This document shows positions 62,435 to 64,000 of a DNA stretch of 64,000 nt, one piece after another (the first letter of the stretch is position 1; every line of letters starts with the position of its first letter). Both the position numbers and the translations under genes were made by a program. This DNA comes from Lachnospiraceae bacterium (GTDB taxonomy: Bacteria > Bacillota > Clostridia > Lachnospirales > Lachnospiraceae). The stretch covers positions 34,964-98,963 of the forward strand of contig JAFZPG010000041.1 of NCBI GenBank assembly GCA_017550425.1. Reading direction: 5' to 3'. The notes beneath the pieces were generated by a model, which had not been told where the DNA came from, did not search any database, and worked only from the letters and a program-made list of their open reading frames with translations.

Positions 62435-62852
62435 AAGACTTTTCTCCTTCTTTTGGATCCGCTGCCTCCTCAGGATAATACTGAGCCAGGCCTTTCAGCA
62501 GGGAAAGCTGCTTCTTGGCAAACTTTTCGGCTGCTTTATAGCGAAGGAAATATACGATAAGAGTGATCATCCAATGCACGGCGAGAATACTGAAATACAC
62601 AACTCCGATCAGGACCAGGTATTTCTGCCATTCGAAATCACGGATGACAATGAGGTTCTCTTCCACCGCGATCAAAAACACTCCCACGATGACCAACAAA
62701 AACGCGATCGTCACGCAGAGAAAGGATTTGAACAGGTAGAAAGAAATATAATCCCCACGGGAAAAAGTATGCGCATACAGGTGATGACGTTTCTCATTCT
62801 GCTCATTCAGCGCGATCTGTGTCATACGCTTGATCTTATCCTGAGTATACAT
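62385..62852 (-). CDS. Two-helix membrane protein of unknown function
   Basis: 155 residues. Two membrane segments (about 45-65 and 78-100) between a His/Arg-rich N-terminus and a soluble C-terminal tail (KAAEKFAKKQLSLLKGLAQ). AAGGAGG precedes the ATG. It is the first gene after the extended -10 promoter and overlaps the next gene by 50 bases, an unusually long overlap that suggests tight coupling. No family is recognised. Confidence 0.8.
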   Translation of the reverse strand: MYTQDKIKRMTQIALNEQNEKRHHLYAHTFSRGDYISFYLFKSFLCVTIAFLLVIVGVFLIAVEENLIVIRDFEWQKYLVLIGVVYFSILAVHWMITLIVYFLRYKAAEKFAKKQLSLLKGLAQYYPEEAADPKEGEKSYDELTGVSGTPEEDIQ

Positions 62853-62887
62853 GCGCAGCCTCCTTATCCCATACTCCTACAAATAGC

Positions 62888-62896
62888 ATTATACCA
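62888..62896 (-). promoter_or_regulatory. Extended -10 promoter of the cda/glycan operon
   Basis: Minus strand TGGTATAAT (TGn plus perfect TATAAT), with no good -35. It lies about 40 bases before the 155-residue membrane-protein gene. No terminator is seen between here and the repeat element at 50339. Confidence 0.6.
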
Positions 62897-62919
62897 TATA
62901 TTTGAGGTAAATGGTAGCA

Positions 62920-63975
62920 TTATTTTAGTCTTTTCAGTCCTGTGGGCTCTGATACATAGACGATATCTCCGTCCCGGTCAGTTCGCAAGATCTCGCATCC
63001 GCCACTTCTGGTGCGTGCCAAATCGATGAGGCGCGACAGGACGTTTGTGTCGGGGTGCCCATAAGTATTGCCCGCTCCCACACTGATCACGGCGATGCCG
63101 GGATAGGCCAGGTCCAGAAAACGATACGAACTTGAGGAATTGCTCCCGTGATGTCCTACGCGCAGGATGTCCACGTCGCGGATCAGCGAGGCGTACTCGC
63201 TGTCGCACAGCGCGATTTCCGCCTCCCGCTCCATATCTCCTGCGATCAGGATCTTGTGTCCTTCGTGTGCAATGACCACCGACAGCGAAGCATTGTTCAG
63301 ATCCTCATAGGGTTCGTTCTTCGGCGAAACGATCGTGATCTGTGCACCTCCAAAGGATAATGTGTCTCCGGCCGCCAGTGCGCGAACCAGCAGTTTCTGC
63401 CGATCCGCTTCACCTTTCAGTTCGGCAAATGCGCTCTCGCCGGCCGTCGGCGCCGAATAGTACAGCTGCGTTACCGGCAGTGTCTTTTTCTTCAGGATCT
63501 CCGTCAAACCTCCCATATGGTCCGAATGCGGATGCGTCAGGATCATCTGAACTTCCTTTACCTCGCCGAAACGGCCCACCTGCTCGGTAACATGTGATGC
63601 ATAGTTCCAATAGCCTGCGTCGATGACCAGCGCACTCTGCGTCTTCGGATCATAGAGGATCGTGCAATCGCCCTCACCGACATTTACAAAATCGATGCAT
63701 AACGAATGATCGGGATCTTCCAACTCATCGGTCATCGCCGACTCTGTCGGCCGGTCCTGCTTCATAAAAGGCAGGAACCGAAAATCCTTTTTAACCAACG
63801 GAAAATATAGAAACAGGATCCCCGCAGTGATCAGGCACACCAAAAGAAGGCCTGTCAAAATGCGTTTCACAAGCCTTCTTCTCCTGCGTCTTCTGCGGAT
63901 CCGGTTCTTTCGTTCCTGCTGCTCCCGGAGCCGCTCTATCTCATCTTGTATGTTTTCCGGTTTATTCACCATCAT
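62920..63975 (-). CDS. Secreted metallo-beta-lactamase-fold hydrolase (ComEC C-domain-like)
   Basis: 351 residues. A very basic N-terminus (RIRRRRRRRRLVKRI), one membrane segment (about 38-58), then a metallo-beta-lactamase domain with VNVGEGDCTILY, the metal motif LTHPHSDHMGGLTE, LIAGDMEREAE and LRVGHHGSNSSS. It is close to the C-terminal domain of ComEC without the channel. It probably hydrolyses a phosphoester outside the membrane; the substrate is unknown. The start is one of three adjacent candidates (ATG, ATG, GTG) with no clear ribosome site. Confidence 0.85.
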   Translation of the reverse strand: MMVNKPENIQDEIERLREQQERKNRIRRRRRRRRLVKRILTGLLLVCLITAGILFLYFPLVKKDFRFLPFMKQDRPTESAMTDELEDPDHSLCIDFVNVGEGDCTILYDPKTQSALVIDAGYWNYASHVTEQVGRFGEVKEVQMILTHPHSDHMGGLTEILKKKTLPVTQLYYSAPTAGESAFAELKGEADRQKLLVRALAAGDTLSFGGAQITIVSPKNEPYEDLNNASLSVVIAHEGHKILIAGDMEREAEIALCDSEYASLIRDVDILRVGHHGSNSSSSYRFLDLAYPGIAVISVGAGNTYGHPDTNVLSRLIDLARTRSGGCEILRTDRDGDIVYVSEPTGLKRLK

Positions 63976-64000
63976 CTACCAAAATCATTTGTTCGGGATC
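63962..64000 (-). CDS. Possible C-terminus of an upstream gene (partial)
   Basis: An open frame enters from the window edge and reads DPEQMILVDDGE before a TAA at 63962-63964, overlapping the start of the metallo-beta-lactamase gene. The overlap would explain the missing ribosome site of that gene. With only 12 codons this may be chance. Confidence 0.3.
   Translation of the reverse strand, partial: DPEQMILVDDGE

Overview
The window looks like a chromosome segment from a Gram-positive anaerobe of the Bacillota, class Clostridia, probably near Lachnospirales. I base this on the rimP-nusA-ylxR-ylxQ-infB order, the sigma-A style promoters with 17-bp spacers, the strong AGGAGG ribosome sites, a perfect CIRCE operator, flotillin with a YuaF-like partner, CdaA/CdaR, ComEA/ComEC, an HPr with His15 and Ser46, and a class 1B PyrD/PyrK pair. 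The genus cannot be fixed from the sequence alone. Every gene except one (18503-18970) lies on the minus strand, so the text below reads from high to low coordinates.

Region 1 (64000-47100) is envelope related. A stand-alone metallo-beta-lactamase-fold protein comes first. An extended -10 promoter then starts a long run: two unknown membrane proteins, diadenylate cyclase cdaA, its regulator cdaR, an HPr, a Wzy-like membrane protein, three GT2 glycosyltransferases with a DUF2304 protein, a polysaccharide ABC exporter, another GT2 and a polyprenyl glycosylphosphotransferase. A block of palindromic repeats follows, then an LCP ligase and an HtrA protease. Together these can build, export and attach a wall glycan, with c-di-AMP synthesis encoded in the same transcript.

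Region 2 (47053-31300) holds a NatA/NatB/NatB exporter. Next is a five-gene operon, comEA-like, response regulator, histidine kinase, GerMN lipoprotein, comEC. Last is a 1758-residue surface protein with six tandem prealbumin-like (SpaA/Cna-B type) repeats and a Pro/Thr/Glu stalk.

Region 3 (31270-19000) is nucleotide synthesis: trpS, pyrC, pyrF, a small zinc-ribbon gene, an in-frame HAD-pyrK fusion, pyrD, pyrE, a 50-residue membrane peptide, a VanZ-like protein, an unknown protein, and purE-purM-purN-purD. The lone plus-strand PH-domain gene follows and diverges from clpB.

Region 4 (18354-11840) is the most unusual part. A promoter with a perfect CIRCE drives clpB. Three more genes follow with almost no gaps: a glycerol-1-phosphate-dehydrogenase-like enzyme, a Mur ligase with a non-standard substrate motif, and an ATP-grasp ligase. 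A strong terminator closes the unit. I regard this as the best candidate for an undescribed system.

Region 5 (11824-1) has an operon with a 47-residue protein, a zinc-ribbon/TPR membrane protein, a lipoprotein with an NlpC/P60-like fold that seems to lack its catalytic residues, and a MATE exporter. Then come a tRNA-Thr, asd, a YuaF-like gene with floT, a small zinc-ribbon membrane protein, and the rimP-nusA-ylxR-ylxQ-infB operon, with infB cut by the window edge.
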